From NCBI RefSeq assembly GCF_016908495.1, contig NZ_JAFBDZ010000005.1, positions 124,001-188,000 on the forward strand: a stretch of 64,000 nt of DNA, written 5' to 3'. The notes beneath the pieces are model-generated. The model was not told where the DNA came from, did not search any database, and saw nothing but the letters and a program-made list of their open reading frames with translations. The position numbers and the translations under genes were made by a program. Below are positions 1 to 8,274 of this stretch, piece after piece; the first letter of the stretch is position 1; each line of letters starts with the position of its first letter. The DNA is from Rossellomorea pakistanensis (GTDB taxonomy: Bacteria; Bacillota; Bacilli; Bacillales; Bacillaceae_B).

Positions 1-62
1 AAGGAATCAGTTAAGCTAATATAGAATAAAACTATGATTCTTACATAATAAGGAGTGATCTA

Positions 63-1037
63 TTGATTATTAAGGCAAGAAAACCCTCTATATTCCTCAT
101 GCAGCTAGAAACTTTACTCAAAAGAATAAAGCCCCAGCATCCAAGGCGGGCTTTAGTAGAAAAAGACTATCAAAAATTTAGAGCGGGTTATAATGGAGAA
201 AAGTCTATTGACTACTACCTCTCTGATCAAATCGAAAGTAAAAAAACCTTCCTATTTCATGATCTCCGTTTACCCCAAAAGGATAAATATTTCCAACTTG
301 ATACGCTAATTTTGACCCCCGCTGTTCATATTTTCTTAGAAATAAAGAATATTTCCGGGACGATCTTTTTTGAAAGGAAGTTTAAGCAAATTATTCGAAA
401 AACAAAAGAAGGCTTAGAGGAAGGGTTTCCAGATCCATTATTCCAAATTGAACGACAAACTGCCTTATTAAAAAAATTCCTCTTGAAATTAAATACTCTT
501 CCTACTCCACTGATCCCACTAGTCGTCATTAGCAACCCCAACACCGTTATTAAATCAAATGACAGCAGCCTATCCGATACGATTTTACATGCCGCCAGAC
601 TCCCTTTTCGAATAAACGAAATTTTAGGTAGCTTTCCTAATGAAATCCTGCACTCAAAGGACATGAATAGAATTAAAAGAGCTTTATTAAAGCAAAACGC
701 TCCCCAAACGATCAATGTTTTTGATCGATATTCCCTAAAATCGAATGATATTATAAAAGGTGTTGAATGCGGGCAATGTGGAACATTTAAGATGAAAAAG
801 AAAAACAGAAGATGGAGATGTGATCACTGCTTGTGCGTCGATTCCTTAGCCTATATCGAAGCTTTAAAGGACTTTGCACGTCTATATGGGCCATCCATCA
901 CCAATCGTCAACTAAGGGAGTTTTGTTTGATTTCTTCTACATCGGTTGCCAATAAGATCTTATCATCCCTAAACTGTCCTTTTACAGGGGGAACGAAAGG
1001 GAGAATTTACGATCTTTCCGGATTGCTTGATAGGTAG
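63..1037 (+). CDS. NERD domain protein with C-terminal zinc finger
   Basis: A 324-residue protein with a TTG start behind a good ribosome binding site (AAGGAGTG at about 50-57). Residues about 42-100 read as a NERD (nuclease-related) domain: GYNGEKSIDYYL, then a D-T-L-I strand followed by FLEIKN, the Glu-x-Lys element of restriction-endonuclease-like folds. Cys236, Cys239, Cys253 and Cys256 form a C4 zinc-binding pair in the C-terminal third. No signal peptide or membrane segment is visible, so it is probably cytoplasmic. NERD proteins are thought to act on nucleic acids, but no substrate can be named here. It appears monocistronic, followed by a 21-bp repeat array. Confidence 0.8.
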   Translation: MIIKARKPSIFLMQLETLLKRIKPQHPRRALVEKDYQKFRAGYNGEKSIDYYLSDQIESKKTFLFHDLRLPQKDKYFQLDTLILTPAVHIFLEIKNISGTIFFERKFKQIIRKTKEGLEEGFPDPLFQIERQTALLKKFLLKLNTLPTPLIPLVVISNPNTVIKSNDSSLSDTILHAARLPFRINEILGSFPNEILHSKDMNRIKRALLKQNAPQTINVFDRYSLKSNDIIKGVECGQCGTFKMKKKNRRWRCDHCLCVDSLAYIEALKDFARLYGPSITNRQLREFCLISSTSVANKILSSLNCPFTGGTKGRIYDLSGLLDR

Positions 1038-1071
1038 CGTGAACTGTGAAATGAGTCGAAATTTATCGAAC

Positions 1072-1165
1072 GGTCAATATATTAGTGGTTTTGGACAAAT
1101 AAAGTGGAGCGACGGACAAATTATCTAAGCTCACGGACAAATAAACACACAAAATGGACAAATGA
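1072..1165. repeat. 21-bp tandem repeat array (GGACAAAT type)
   Basis: Five units start at 1072, 1093, 1114, 1135 and 1156, exactly 21 bp apart. The core is GGACAAAT (the first unit reads GGTCAATA). The same family, with the same first unit, recurs at 17778-17850, and a CCGATA variant lies at 23040-23135. No coding function is visible. Confidence 0.8.
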
Positions 1166-1224
1166 ATCGCTAAGTTATATTGAGGCTAACTTTGGCTATT
1201 CTGATATTTTCAAAAAAATAACAC

Positions 1225-1253
1225 TAGTCAAATAAAAGATAATATGTTATAAT
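1225..1253 (+). promoter_or_regulatory. Probable promoter of the hflX-mph leader
   Basis: A consensus -10 hexamer TATAAT lies at 1248-1253, 36 bases before the leader peptide start. The only -35 candidate at suitable spacing is TAGTCA (1225-1230), which is weak. Assigned by position relative to the leader peptide. Confidence 0.5.
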
Positions 1254-1288
1254 ATTCCTAACTTTTAATGAACGGAGGGTTTCCAAAA

Positions 1289-1330
1289 ATGGCAACAATT
1301 AGACTACGATTCCGCGCTTTGAACCACTAA
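1289..1330 (+). CDS. Leader peptide with Arg-Leu-Arg macrolide-arrest-like motif
   Basis: A 13-codon open reading frame, MATIRLRFRALNH, with its own ribosome binding site (GGAGGG, 1275-1280). The RLRF core matches the Arg-X-Arg motif known to stall macrolide-bound ribosomes in ErmD-type leader peptides. Its last codons fall in a stem: CTTTGAACCACTA (1317-1329) pairs with TAGTGTTCGAAG (1336-1347). Two terminators follow before an HflX-type gene and a macrolide phosphotransferase gene. The inferred role is a sensor that lets transcription proceed when macrolide stalls the ribosome. The arrest itself is inferred from the motif, not demonstrated. Confidence 0.75.
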   Translation: MATIRLRFRALNH

Positions 1331-1416
1331 TTGAATAGTGTTCGAAGACTCTGCCTGTGTGCAGGGTTAACGGGATTGGTCTGCCTATTTTTAAGGAAAC
1401 TCAAATTACGATACGT

Positions 1417-1450
1417 AAAAAGAGGGCGAGACGACTCAGCCCTCTTTTTG
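1417..1450 (+). terminator. Attenuator terminator 1 in hflX leader
   Basis: AAAAGAGGGC (1417-1426) pairs with GCCCTCTTTT (1438-1447), followed by T residues: an intrinsic terminator downstream of the leader peptide and well before the hflX start. It probably ends most transcripts when the leader peptide is translated freely. Confidence 0.8.
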
Positions 1451-1620
1451 TCGTCTTTAAAAATAGTAACTAAATATCTAATGGTGAGGTTTATACTGAT
1501 GCATATGTGTCAGGATTAACGACTAACGACCGACCATTTGGAGGACCGATAAATTCAGGGAAGGTGTAGCTTGTTCATTCAAGCTGGGCTTCTTAGTTTA
1601 CATGTTTTCTTCCGTTACTC

Positions 1621-1650
1621 AAAACACAGGCAATGGGTCTGTGTTTTTTA
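1621..1650 (+). terminator. Attenuator terminator 2 in hflX leader
   Basis: AAAACACAG (1621-1629) pairs with CTGTGTTTT (1639-1647) and runs into T residues. It is a second terminator-like hairpin about 95 bases before the hflX start, giving the leader two checkpoints. The shorter stem makes it less certain than the first. Confidence 0.6.
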
Positions 1651-1742
1651 TTATTAGATAAGAATGTATAAAAATTTGGAGTGCTTATGGATTCAAGGAG
1701 CTTCAGCTTTTCTTATGAAAATTGAATGGAGGAAACAAACAT

Positions 1743-3029
1743 ATGATGGAACAAAAAGAGCGTGCCCTGTTGGTTGGAGTAAATTTAAAAAATCAGCATG
1801 AGATTGATTTTAACTATTCGATGGAGGAGCTTAAAGAGTTAGCGATTGCTTGTGAGATGGAAGTTGTTGGGATGGTTTCGCAAAAATTAAACCGTGTAAA
1901 TACTTCTCATTATATTGGGAAAGGCAAAATCGAGGAGGTTATCCAATGCATCGAGCATCAAGAGGCTAATGTGGTCGTTTTTGATGATGAATTATCACCT
2001 TCACAAATCAAAAATCTCGAATCCGATCTGGATTGCAAGGTTATTGATCGAACGATGCTCATCCTTGATATTTTCGGAGAGCGGGCTAAAACAAAAGAGG
2101 CAAAGCTTCAAGTCGAGGTGGCACAATTAGAATATATGCTCCCTAGATTAATCGGACTTCGTGAATCGCTGGGCCGTCAAGGCGGCGGTTCTGGTTTGAA
2201 AAACAGAGGAGCAGGTGAAACGAAGCTCGAATTAGATCGGAGGAAAATTGAAGAAAGGATCACTTCTCTAAATAAAGAGCTTGAGATCCTCGTCTCACAA
2301 CGAGAAATGCAGCGTAAACAACGTCGGAAAAATGAAATCCCCATCGTTTCCTTAGTAGGGTATACGAATGCCGGGAAGTCAACGATTATGAATGCTATGG
2401 TTGAAAGGTTCAATAAGTCGACGAATAAACAGGTGTTCGAAAAAGATATGCTATTTGCTACTCTCGATACTTCTGTTAGAAGCATCAAGCTGCCAGATAA
2501 CAAATCATTTTTATTAACCGATACGGTGGGATTTGTAGCCAAATTGCCCCACCATCTTGTTAAAGCATTTCGATCTACACTAGAAGAGGTAGCAGAGGCG
2601 GATCTTCTAATCCATGTGGTTGATTATTCAAATCCACATTACCAAAAGATGATCGACACGACTCTTGAAACACTGAAGAAATTAGAAATCCAGGATATCC
2701 CAATGATCTATGCCTTTAATAAGGCAGACCTTGTGCAATTAGAGATTCCAAAAGTTACTGACCATAATGTGTATCTTTCAGCTAAACAAAAAATCGGGAT
2801 TGACCAGATGAATGAGCTTATTAAACGAGAGATTTTCAAAGACTATATCCTCTGTGAAATGCTGATTCCTTATGAAAAGGGAGAAATTATTTCCTATTTA
2901 AATGAATATGCAAATGTTTTGGAAACCAGCTATGAACCAGATGGAACAAAGGTGAAGCTAGATTGTAAAAATAATGATTATGAAAAATATCAGCAATATG
3001 TTGTCACGGAAGAGCAAGCAAATATTTAA
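1743..3029 (+). CDS. hflX: HflX-type GTPase, probable HflXr ribosome-splitting resistance factor
   Basis: A 428-residue HflX-family GTPase. ATG 1743 is preferred over the in-frame TTG at 1722 because GGAGG lies at 1728-1732. An N-terminal HflX domain is followed by a glycine-rich linker (GGGSGLKNRGAGETKLELD), a P-loop GYTNAGKS near residue 205, then DTVGF (G3) and NKAD (G4). HflX proteins bind the 50S subunit and split stalled 70S ribosomes. The HflXr subgroup in Listeria gives inducible macrolide/lincosamide resistance. The RLR leader peptide, attenuators and a downstream mph gene 35 bases away favour that specialised role over housekeeping HflX. Sequence alone does not separate the two subgroups with certainty. 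Confidence 0.85.
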   Translation: MMEQKERALLVGVNLKNQHEIDFNYSMEELKELAIACEMEVVGMVSQKLNRVNTSHYIGKGKIEEVIQCIEHQEANVVVFDDELSPSQIKNLESDLDCKVIDRTMLILDIFGERAKTKEAKLQVEVAQLEYMLPRLIGLRESLGRQGGGSGLKNRGAGETKLELDRRKIEERITSLNKELEILVSQREMQRKQRRKNEIPIVSLVGYTNAGKSTIMNAMVERFNKSTNKQVFEKDMLFATLDTSVRSIKLPDNKSFLLTDTVGFVAKLPHHLVKAFRSTLEEVAEADLLIHVVDYSNPHYQKMIDTTLETLKKLEIQDIPMIYAFNKADLVQLEIPKVTDHNVYLSAKQKIGIDQMNELIKREIFKDYILCEMLIPYEKGEIISYLNEYANVLETSYEPDGTKVKLDCKNNDYEKYQQYVVTEEQANI

Positions 3030-3064
3030 TGGGAGTTATTTTAACTAACAAAGGAGGAGTAAAA

Positions 3065-3964
3065 ATGACCAAGATAAGTGAAAAAGAAAGAATCATGAAA
3101 TTAGCAAGTGAGCATGGACTAACTCTAGATGTTCATTCGATTGAATTCGATGAATCGGGAGCGGACTTTCAAGTAGCATTTGGGAATGATCTAAAAGGAG
3201 GCCCGTGGGTGCTTCGAATTCCACGAAGGGAAAACGTCGTTGAAGTAGCCTTATATGAAAAGAAAATAGTAAACTTTTTAAATCAGAAAGTACGTTTTCA
3301 AGTACCATGCTGGGAGATATGTACTCCAACACTGATTGCGTATCCAATGCTTGAAGGAAAGCCTGCCGCTACCATTGATCCTAATGAAAAGGCATATGTT
3401 TGGTATATTGATGAAAACGATCCTCCTAGCTGCTTTTTTGATTCCCTTGCAGAGGTAATGGTAGAGCTTCATGGAATTGACCATCAACAAGCTCATGAAG
3501 AGGGGATCAAAGTATCTGCTCCAAGGGAAATCAGGGAATCATTAGCCAAGCAAATGAATGAAGTAAAGAAGGACTTTGCTATAAATGAAAAGCTCTGGGA
3601 AAGATGGCAAAATTGGCTTTCGGACGATTCCTTTTGGCCGCAGCATTCTGCATTTGTTCATGGGGATTTACATCCTGGGCATATATTGGTCAATGAAGAT
3701 CATGTAGTTACAGGATTGTTAGATTGGACGGAGGCTAAAGTATCCGATCCAGCGACTGACTTTGTTCTTTTCTGTGCAGTGTTTGGAAAAGAGAGATTAG
3801 AGAGTTTTGTGAAAAAATATGAAGCAGCAGGTGGGAAAACTTGGCCGCGGATGGTTGAACACATTGAAGAACGCCATGCGGCATACCCGCTTCTAATTGC
3901 ACAATTCGCACTCATAACAGGTGAAAAAGAGTATATTGAGATGGCGAAACAAGCGTTGGCTTAA
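3065..3964 (+). CDS. mph: Macrolide 2'-phosphotransferase (Mph family)
   Basis: A 299-residue aminoglycoside-phosphotransferase-fold enzyme. ATG 3065 follows AAGGAGGA (3051-3058); the frame extends upstream to 3029 but without a better ribosome site. Mph-like features are WVLRIPRR near the nucleotide-binding lobe, VPCWEICTPTLIAYP, AATIDPN, the catalytic loop HGDLHPGHILV near residue 198 and the metal-binding LLDWTEA near 217. The family inactivates macrolides by GTP-dependent phosphorylation of the desosamine 2'-OH. It sits 35 bases after the HflX-type gene and ends in a strong terminator, so the two should share the macrolide-responsive leader. The exact Mph class cannot be assigned without a database comparison. 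Confidence 0.88.
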   Translation: MTKISEKERIMKLASEHGLTLDVHSIEFDESGADFQVAFGNDLKGGPWVLRIPRRENVVEVALYEKKIVNFLNQKVRFQVPCWEICTPTLIAYPMLEGKPAATIDPNEKAYVWYIDENDPPSCFFDSLAEVMVELHGIDHQQAHEEGIKVSAPREIRESLAKQMNEVKKDFAINEKLWERWQNWLSDDSFWPQHSAFVHGDLHPGHILVNEDHVVTGLLDWTEAKVSDPATDFVLFCAVFGKERLESFVKKYEAAGGKTWPRMVEHIEERHAAYPLLIAQFALITGEKEYIEMAKQALA

Positions 3965-3980
3965 AAGTGGTCCATAACAA

Positions 3981-4010
3981 AAAGAAAGGGAACGTCTCCC
4001 TTTCTTTTTT
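3981..4010 (+). terminator. Terminator after mph
   Basis: AAAGAAAGGGA (3981-3991) pairs with TCCCTTTCTTT (3997-4007) and ends in a T run. It closes the hflX-mph operon and may also serve the convergent ABC1 kinase gene. Confidence 0.85.
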
Positions 4011-4022
4011 TATAGGCGTTGT

Positions 4023-5624
4023 TTAACGCCCTATCCGTTTCCGCTGCTTCCAACTAGATACTAAATATCCAATTAGCGAAAAAGCTGCTAAGCCTAGCCC
4101 GCCTTGCCATAAAAGGTCTTTTTCTACATACATGCCGGCAAAGGCTCCTGCAACTCCCGCGAGTCCCAAATAAAACAGTTGCCTTTTTTGGTTCTCATAA
4201 AGGGTAAAATAAAAACTATTTTGCTGATGGCGTTCTTTTTGCTCTAACAGTCGTTGTGGGGACTGGACGAAATCCTTTAGTGTATGGACGGCTTGAAAAA
4301 TAGGCTGAGAATTGAGCCAGTTTAGCAGTAACCTCCATTTATTTGTATTGCTGGTACTTAACCAATCCATGAATGCGGGTTTCACAATTTCCAACATATC
4401 TTTATCAGGACTGATTGTCATGATTAATCCTTCAATCGTTGCAAACGAGCGTCCAAGAAAAATGAATCGAGTCGGGACTTGAATCGGTAATGATTTAACA
4501 AGATCATTCATCTGTTTTTTGGCGGCAAGTAGATCCAGCTCTTTGAGTTTCTCGAAATCAAATGACATCGCTTCTTTTAATAAATCTTCTATTATTTTGT
4601 GGTCTGCAGCCGGAAGTAAGAATCCTAAAGATGCCAAAGCCTCTACCGCGTTAGTATAGTTTTTCAGCAGGATGGCCTCTAATAAGGATTGAAAATGGGC
4701 GGCATCTTTTTTCGAGATTTCTCCAACCATCCCAAAGTCAAGTAAGATGATTGTACCATCGGGCTTCACGAGTACATTCCCTGAATGGGGGTCAGCATGG
4801 AAAATTCCAGCTTCGAGCCATTGGGGAAGAAAGATTCGCACTAAACGTTCAGAAATTTCATTTCGGTCAATCTGTAACTGATTTATTTTTTCAACATCAT
4901 TTATCCTGATTCCATCAATCCACTCCATGACTAAAACCTTATCGGTACAAAGTGTGGTGAACATTTCTGGAACCTTTACCTGATCGATGGAACTAAATCG
5001 TTCTTTAAAAGTAATGGCGGTCTGCATTTCTTTTTTAAAATCAAGTTCGCGCTCAATGACTTGCCTTAATTCTTGATAGAGCTTTTTGAAATCAATAAAC
5101 CCCTTCGGTACTGGTGCAAAGTGACGAGCGAACCATATGATGATGGCTAGGGTTTTGAAGTCGGTTTTTACGAGTGTTTGAATGATGGAGCGTTGCACCT
5201 TTATCGCTACGAGTGTGCCATCTTTTAATTGTCCTTTGTAGACTTCTCCAATGGAAGCAGAAGCTACTGCTTTAGGGTCAATGGAATAAAGCTTTTCTTC
5301 AATAGGACTCTCCCACTCATTCTCGAGGGTTCTTTTCGTTTCTTCCCATGAGGAAGCAGGGACCTGATCGACTAGATCCTGTATTTGTGAAATAAACCCT
5401 TTTGGAAGGAGGTCTGCACGAATACTTAATAGCTGACCTATTTTTATTAAGACACCTTCAAGCTCAAATAGGGTTTCTCGAAATTCTCGTCCAATTCGTT
5501 CCCATAATAATTCTTTTTCCGATTCCGATTTGCGGAGAATTCGGTACCAATAAACACGCACCACAACCGAAAGAGCAAACGATAAAACCTTCCACATCCT
5601 CCAAAGCTTTCGTTCCTTCTTCAT
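4023..5624 (-). CDS. AarF/ABC1/UbiB family atypical protein kinase
   Basis: 533 residues, ATG start preceded by GGGGGAA. The family signatures are all present: the KxGQ-type element IKIGQLLSIRADLLP near residue 60, the alanine-rich ASIGEVYKG loop near 125 replacing the usual glycine-rich loop, VAIKVQR, the catalytic HADPHSGNVLV near 280 and LLDFGMVG. Two hydrophobic segments at the C-terminus (about residues 480-500 and 505-525) suggest membrane anchoring. UbiB/ABC1 proteins support isoprenoid quinone metabolism in many bacteria; the role in a menaquinone-using Bacillus is unclear. It is convergent with mph. Confidence 0.85.
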   Translation of the reverse strand: MKKERKLWRMWKVLSFALSVVVRVYWYRILRKSESEKELLWERIGREFRETLFELEGVLIKIGQLLSIRADLLPKGFISQIQDLVDQVPASSWEETKRTLENEWESPIEEKLYSIDPKAVASASIGEVYKGQLKDGTLVAIKVQRSIIQTLVKTDFKTLAIIIWFARHFAPVPKGFIDFKKLYQELRQVIERELDFKKEMQTAITFKERFSSIDQVKVPEMFTTLCTDKVLVMEWIDGIRINDVEKINQLQIDRNEISERLVRIFLPQWLEAGIFHADPHSGNVLVKPDGTIILLDFGMVGEISKKDAAHFQSLLEAILLKNYTNAVEALASLGFLLPAADHKIIEDLLKEAMSFDFEKLKELDLLAAKKQMNDLVKSLPIQVPTRFIFLGRSFATIEGLIMTISPDKDMLEIVKPAFMDWLSTSNTNKWRLLLNWLNSQPIFQAVHTLKDFVQSPQRLLEQKERHQQNSFYFTLYENQKRQLFYLGLAGVAGAFAGMYVEKDLLWQGGLGLAAFSLIGYLVSSWKQRKRIGR

Positions 5625-5701
5625 ATGTATTCCCCCAGCAACTTATTTCCCTCTAGTGTACCAAGTAATACGTACAATGGAATAAAAAGGTTTCAACTAT
5701 T

Positions 5702-5762
5702 AAACTTTAACACATTAAAGCGCTGCGGGACGGTTCTCGATTGCGGTAATGTGTTAAAGTTT
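5702..5762. repeat. Palindrome enclosing GGGACGGTTCTCGATTGC
   Basis: AAACTTTAACACATTA (5702-5717) and its exact reverse complement (5747-5762) enclose a 29-base loop containing GGGACGGTTCTCGATTGC. The same 18-mer is in the stem of the hairpin at 6855-6908, 1.1 kb away. No gene is seen in 5625-5868. Confidence 0.75.
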
Positions 5763-5868
5763 CATGCTAATAGATAAAACATGTTTACTCAATTATTTAA
5801 TGTGGCAAAATAGGTATTAATAGGATTCATGGAAGAAGGATACCTGATCATGGAGAGAAGAAAGTAGT

Positions 5869-6284
5869 ATGTTCTATATTGGACCCACACAGAAGCTTAA
5901 AAAAGAAATGGGTATAGAGTTAGAAGAGGCCCCAAAAGAACTAGAGAAAAGTTTGAATACTTGGCATATGAATATGTTTAAAGTAGGCCGTTACAAGTGT
6001 GTTGTCGTGATGAATGATTTAACTCTCTATAATTTAGAATCCTCATGATTCGAAAGGGCCGTCTAATAAACATGAAAAATACCATTCTTCAAAAACTTCT
6101 TGGACAAGGTGAAGAAATGACTTTCATAAAAACTCATAATCGAAGAGTTGTTGGTCACATGGTTGACCTAATTAAGGCAATAAATAACCGCTTTAAAAAC
6201 GAGTCAGAGCTAAAAGAAGCTAATGAGTTTAGATGGGTATTTTCTGTGGATAATATGCGAAAAGAGCTTGGTAGATTAGAATAA
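5869..6284 (+). pseudogene. DUF6933-like gene split by a frameshift
   Basis: An ATG at 5869 opens a 59-codon frame (MFYIGPTQKLKKEMGIELEE, later CVVVMNDLTLYNL) that stops at 6046-6048. A second frame starts at 6045 with the overlap ATGA and continues for 79 codons (KNTILQKLLGQGEEM, later IKTHNRRVVGHMVDLI). From memory the two halves read like the N- and C-terminal parts of one DUF6933-type protein (WHxN, KCVLxMN, then a threonine/asparagine-rich motif near the end), with the centre shortened. A one-base shift would join them. Two translationally coupled small genes are the alternative. Confidence 0.5.
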
Positions 6285-6338
6285 ATGCGAATCTTAGAAT
6301 AGTCATTACAACCTATATAGGGGAGTTAATGGCTCCCC

Positions 6339-6746
6339 CTAATAAACCACAAAATATTCCTTTGAGGCACAACCATGACAGGTCTTGCTGTCAAAGCGGT
6401 GTTCAGGAGGAAACTTCTTATGGCAAAATTGACAAAATCGATACTGCCGTTTTCGGCTATTGATTGTTTTTATCATGTAATCAAGAAGCATTTCACTTCT
6501 ATCGATCGCCAATTCTAGTTCCTGCCGATCTAATGAGTATTTATCAATTTTAGTTGGAACAGGACTATGTGGGCCGTCCCATTGAATGGCGCCATAACCG
6601 AAAGTAACTCTTTCTTTAGTAATCCGAATATAGATTTCTAGCTGATCATGTGTCCATTCTACAATCAGATTATAAACCCTGTCTCCATCTTGGGGATGAA
6701 AACTTTCTAATAAATCCTTTATCCATTCCCGTACCTGTCGCCGCAT
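6339..6746 (-). CDS. Hypothetical protein with C-terminal CxxC pair
   Basis: 135 residues with an ATG start. I do not recognise the family. Residues 1-100 are predicted mixed alpha/beta with charged helices; the C-terminal 30 residues carry CQFCHKKF and then CHGC, four cysteines suited to bind zinc. No signal peptide or membrane segment is visible, so it is probably cytoplasmic. It stands alone, convergent with the DUF6933-like pseudogene and divergent from ywbE across a strong hairpin. A nucleic-acid- or protein-binding role would be guesswork. Confidence 0.7.
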   Translation of the reverse strand: MRRQVREWIKDLLESFHPQDGDRVYNLIVEWTHDQLEIYIRITKERVTFGYGAIQWDGPHSPVPTKIDKYSLDRQELELAIDRSEMLLDYMIKTINSRKRQYRFCQFCHKKFPPEHRFDSKTCHGCASKEYFVVY

Positions 6747-6854
6747 AGAATCGCCTCCCGTTCAAGTAGAATATAGTAATAGCTTATTATAAAAGCAGAG
6801 TGATTTTTTGAAGGGGTTCTCGTTGAAAGAGCGTAATACTTTAATGCTTTACCT

Positions 6855-6908
6855 CACTCGGGGACGGTTCTCGATTGCGTTAAAGCAATCGAGAACCGTC
6901 CCCGAGTG
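6855..6908. repeat. 24-bp perfect hairpin of the GGGACGGTTCTCGATTGC family
   Basis: The left arm (6855-6878) contains GGGGACGGTTCTCGATTGC; the right arm (6885-6908) is its exact reverse complement; the loop is GTTAAA. Flanking CTTTAA/TTTAAC sequences partly extend the dyad. There is no T-run on either side, so it does not look like a simple terminator. It shares its core with 5702-5762 and resembles REP-type palindromes. Confidence 0.8.
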
Positions 6909-7007
6909 CTTTAACGTGCTAAAACCCCCTCATGACTAGCTTCCAATTCGGGGTATCCTTTATAATGGTAACAAATATAGAACATGCCAAATAGATAGGA
7001 GTATTGT

Positions 7008-7202
7008 ATGAACGGACAACAGAGAGCGAGTATTCGAGCAGGTCTTGAAGTGGAGATTGTTCTGAAGCAGGATCAGCGTTCAGGGAAGCTGACACGTGGA
7101 GTTGTGAAAGATATTTTGACGAATTCCGCTAATCATCCACATGGGATCAAGGTAAGATTAGAGGATGGCCAAGTTGGCAGAGTGAAGAATATTATTGGTT
7201 AG
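7008..7202 (+). CDS. ywbE: YwbE family protein
   Basis: A 64-residue basic protein with ATG start and an upstream AGGAG. It matches the short YwbE/DUF2196 type in length and pattern: IRAGLEVEIVLKQDQRSGKLTRGVVKDILT, here described rather than aligned, ending with VGRVKNIIG. The fold is likely a small beta-barrel; the function is not known. Together with the following HTH gene and UPF0158 gene it may form one transcription unit, with gaps of about 20 bases. Confidence 0.85.
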   Translation: MNGQQRASIRAGLEVEIVLKQDQRSGKLTRGVVKDILTNSANHPHGIKVRLEDGQVGRVKNIIG

Positions 7203-7221
7203 ACGAAAGGGAGGAGAGATT

Positions 7222-7452
7222 ATGTATATTACGATAAAAGAAGCAGCCGAGTATTTAACCCTTCCCGAGGCCTACATTCAAGAATTGATTCAAGAAAAGA
7301 AAATTCGCGCAATCTTTGACGGTGACCAATATTTAGTCAACAAAGATCATTTTAAGAACTATCAAGACGAACTAGAGAAATATAAAATTCAATTAGAAGA
7401 ATGGAGAAACGAACCACTGCCGGAAGATCCGGATGTAAAGGATGAAGATTAA
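7222..7452 (+). CDS. Excisionase-type helix-turn-helix protein
   Basis: About 76 residues from ATG 7222, chosen over the upstream in-frame codon at 7195 because GGGAGGAGAG sits 4-13 bases before it. The N-terminus, MYITIKEAAEYLTLPEAYI, is a MerR/excisionase-type winged helix (KEAAEYL then recognition helix), and VNKDHFKNY closes the domain. The acidic C-terminal tail is unusual. It probably binds DNA, but no target is evident. It starts 19 bases after ywbE. Confidence 0.75.
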   Translation: MYITIKEAAEYLTLPEAYIQELIQEKKIRAIFDGDQYLVNKDHFKNYQDELEKYKIQLEEWRNEPLPEDPDVKDED

Positions 7453-7475
7453 TCAATAACTAGGGGCGACTCTCA

Positions 7476-7916
7476 TTGGAATTAATAGATGAATTAGCGG
7501 ACGCATATTTACAAAGATCCTATGAATTACAAAATGTACTGAATATCAATACAGGAGAAATTTTTCTGGATGGTGATGAAGGGATAACAGGTGAACCAGG
7601 CCTCAATTGGGATGACGAAGAGGCAGATGATTTATACATCATTCCGCAAATCTCTTCAAGCGAAGGCTTCGATGTTATGCATCAATTCACATTAGAACAG
7701 GACAGGGATGTATCAAACAAATTACTAAATGTTCTTAATCAAAATAAGTCTTTTCGAAGGTTCAAAGATAAGGTTATTCAATTAAACCTTGAGGAACAGT
7801 GGTATAAATACGAAAAGAAAGCCGCTGAAAAAGCCGTTTTGGGATGGTTAGGAGAGATTGGTCAATCTTATCAAGACCTTAATAAAAAATACTTGAGTCA
7901 TAATGACCCTTTTTAG
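7476..7916 (+). CDS. UPF0158 family protein
   Basis: 146 residues with a TTG start behind AGGGGCGA. The pattern IDELADAYLQRSYELQN, then the NTGEI turn, a long acidic stretch, YIIPQISSSEGFDVMHQF and a C-terminal RFKDKVI ... WYKYE ... WLGEIG is that of UPF0158 proteins. The function is unknown; it is cytoplasmic. Third gene of the ywbE cluster, followed by hairpins and a terminator. Confidence 0.8.
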   Translation: MELIDELADAYLQRSYELQNVLNINTGEIFLDGDEGITGEPGLNWDDEEADDLYIIPQISSSEGFDVMHQFTLEQDRDVSNKLLNVLNQNKSFRRFKDKVIQLNLEEQWYKYEKKAAEKAVLGWLGEIGQSYQDLNKKYLSHNDPF

Positions 7917-7994
7917 AAGACAGGGCTGTCCCATAAGGTGTCCGGAATGTAGCTTAAAATAAATGTTCGTTGAAATGGCATTTTTGAGGAAAAA

Positions 7995-8032
7995 AGAATC
8001 CATTTTGATCGATTTCGATCAAAATGGATTCT
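7995..8032. repeat. 17-bp perfect hairpin AGAATCCATTTTGATCG
   Basis: AGAATCCATTTTGATCG (7995-8011), loop ATTT, exact complement (8016-8032). The arm sequence recurs as another hairpin at 9323-9360, so the pair flanks the zinc lipoprotein gene. The T-run after it is poor, so it is not a convincing terminator. Confidence 0.8.
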
Positions 8033-8095
8033 TCTCTATTTAGATAAAAGTCAGTTTTGATAAAAAGTTCGATCATTTATAAATAAAGTTTGATT

Positions 8096-8125
8096 AAAAA
8101 ATCCTGTATGAGATGCAGGATTTTT
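8096..8125 (+). terminator. Terminator after the UPF0158 gene
   Basis: AAAAAATCCTG ... CAGGATTTTT (stem of about 10 bp, loop TATGAGATG) ending in T residues. It isolates the zinc lipoprotein gene from the upstream cluster. Confidence 0.75.
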
Positions 8126-8274
8126 CTGTTCCGCTTGTGCAATTTTTGATCATTCACGATAAATAAACACTATACTCTTTGCACGTTTTTCTATGTGTCT
8201 CGTGATCACAAAAAATAGCCGCAACACTTTATTCAACGTTTCCTTTGACGAACACACAATGTAAATGTATAATT

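Noticed and set aside
1331..1519. 62-codon frame in the hflX leader
   Set aside because: It covers the terminator hairpin and has no ribosome site; the leader peptide and attenuator explain the region.
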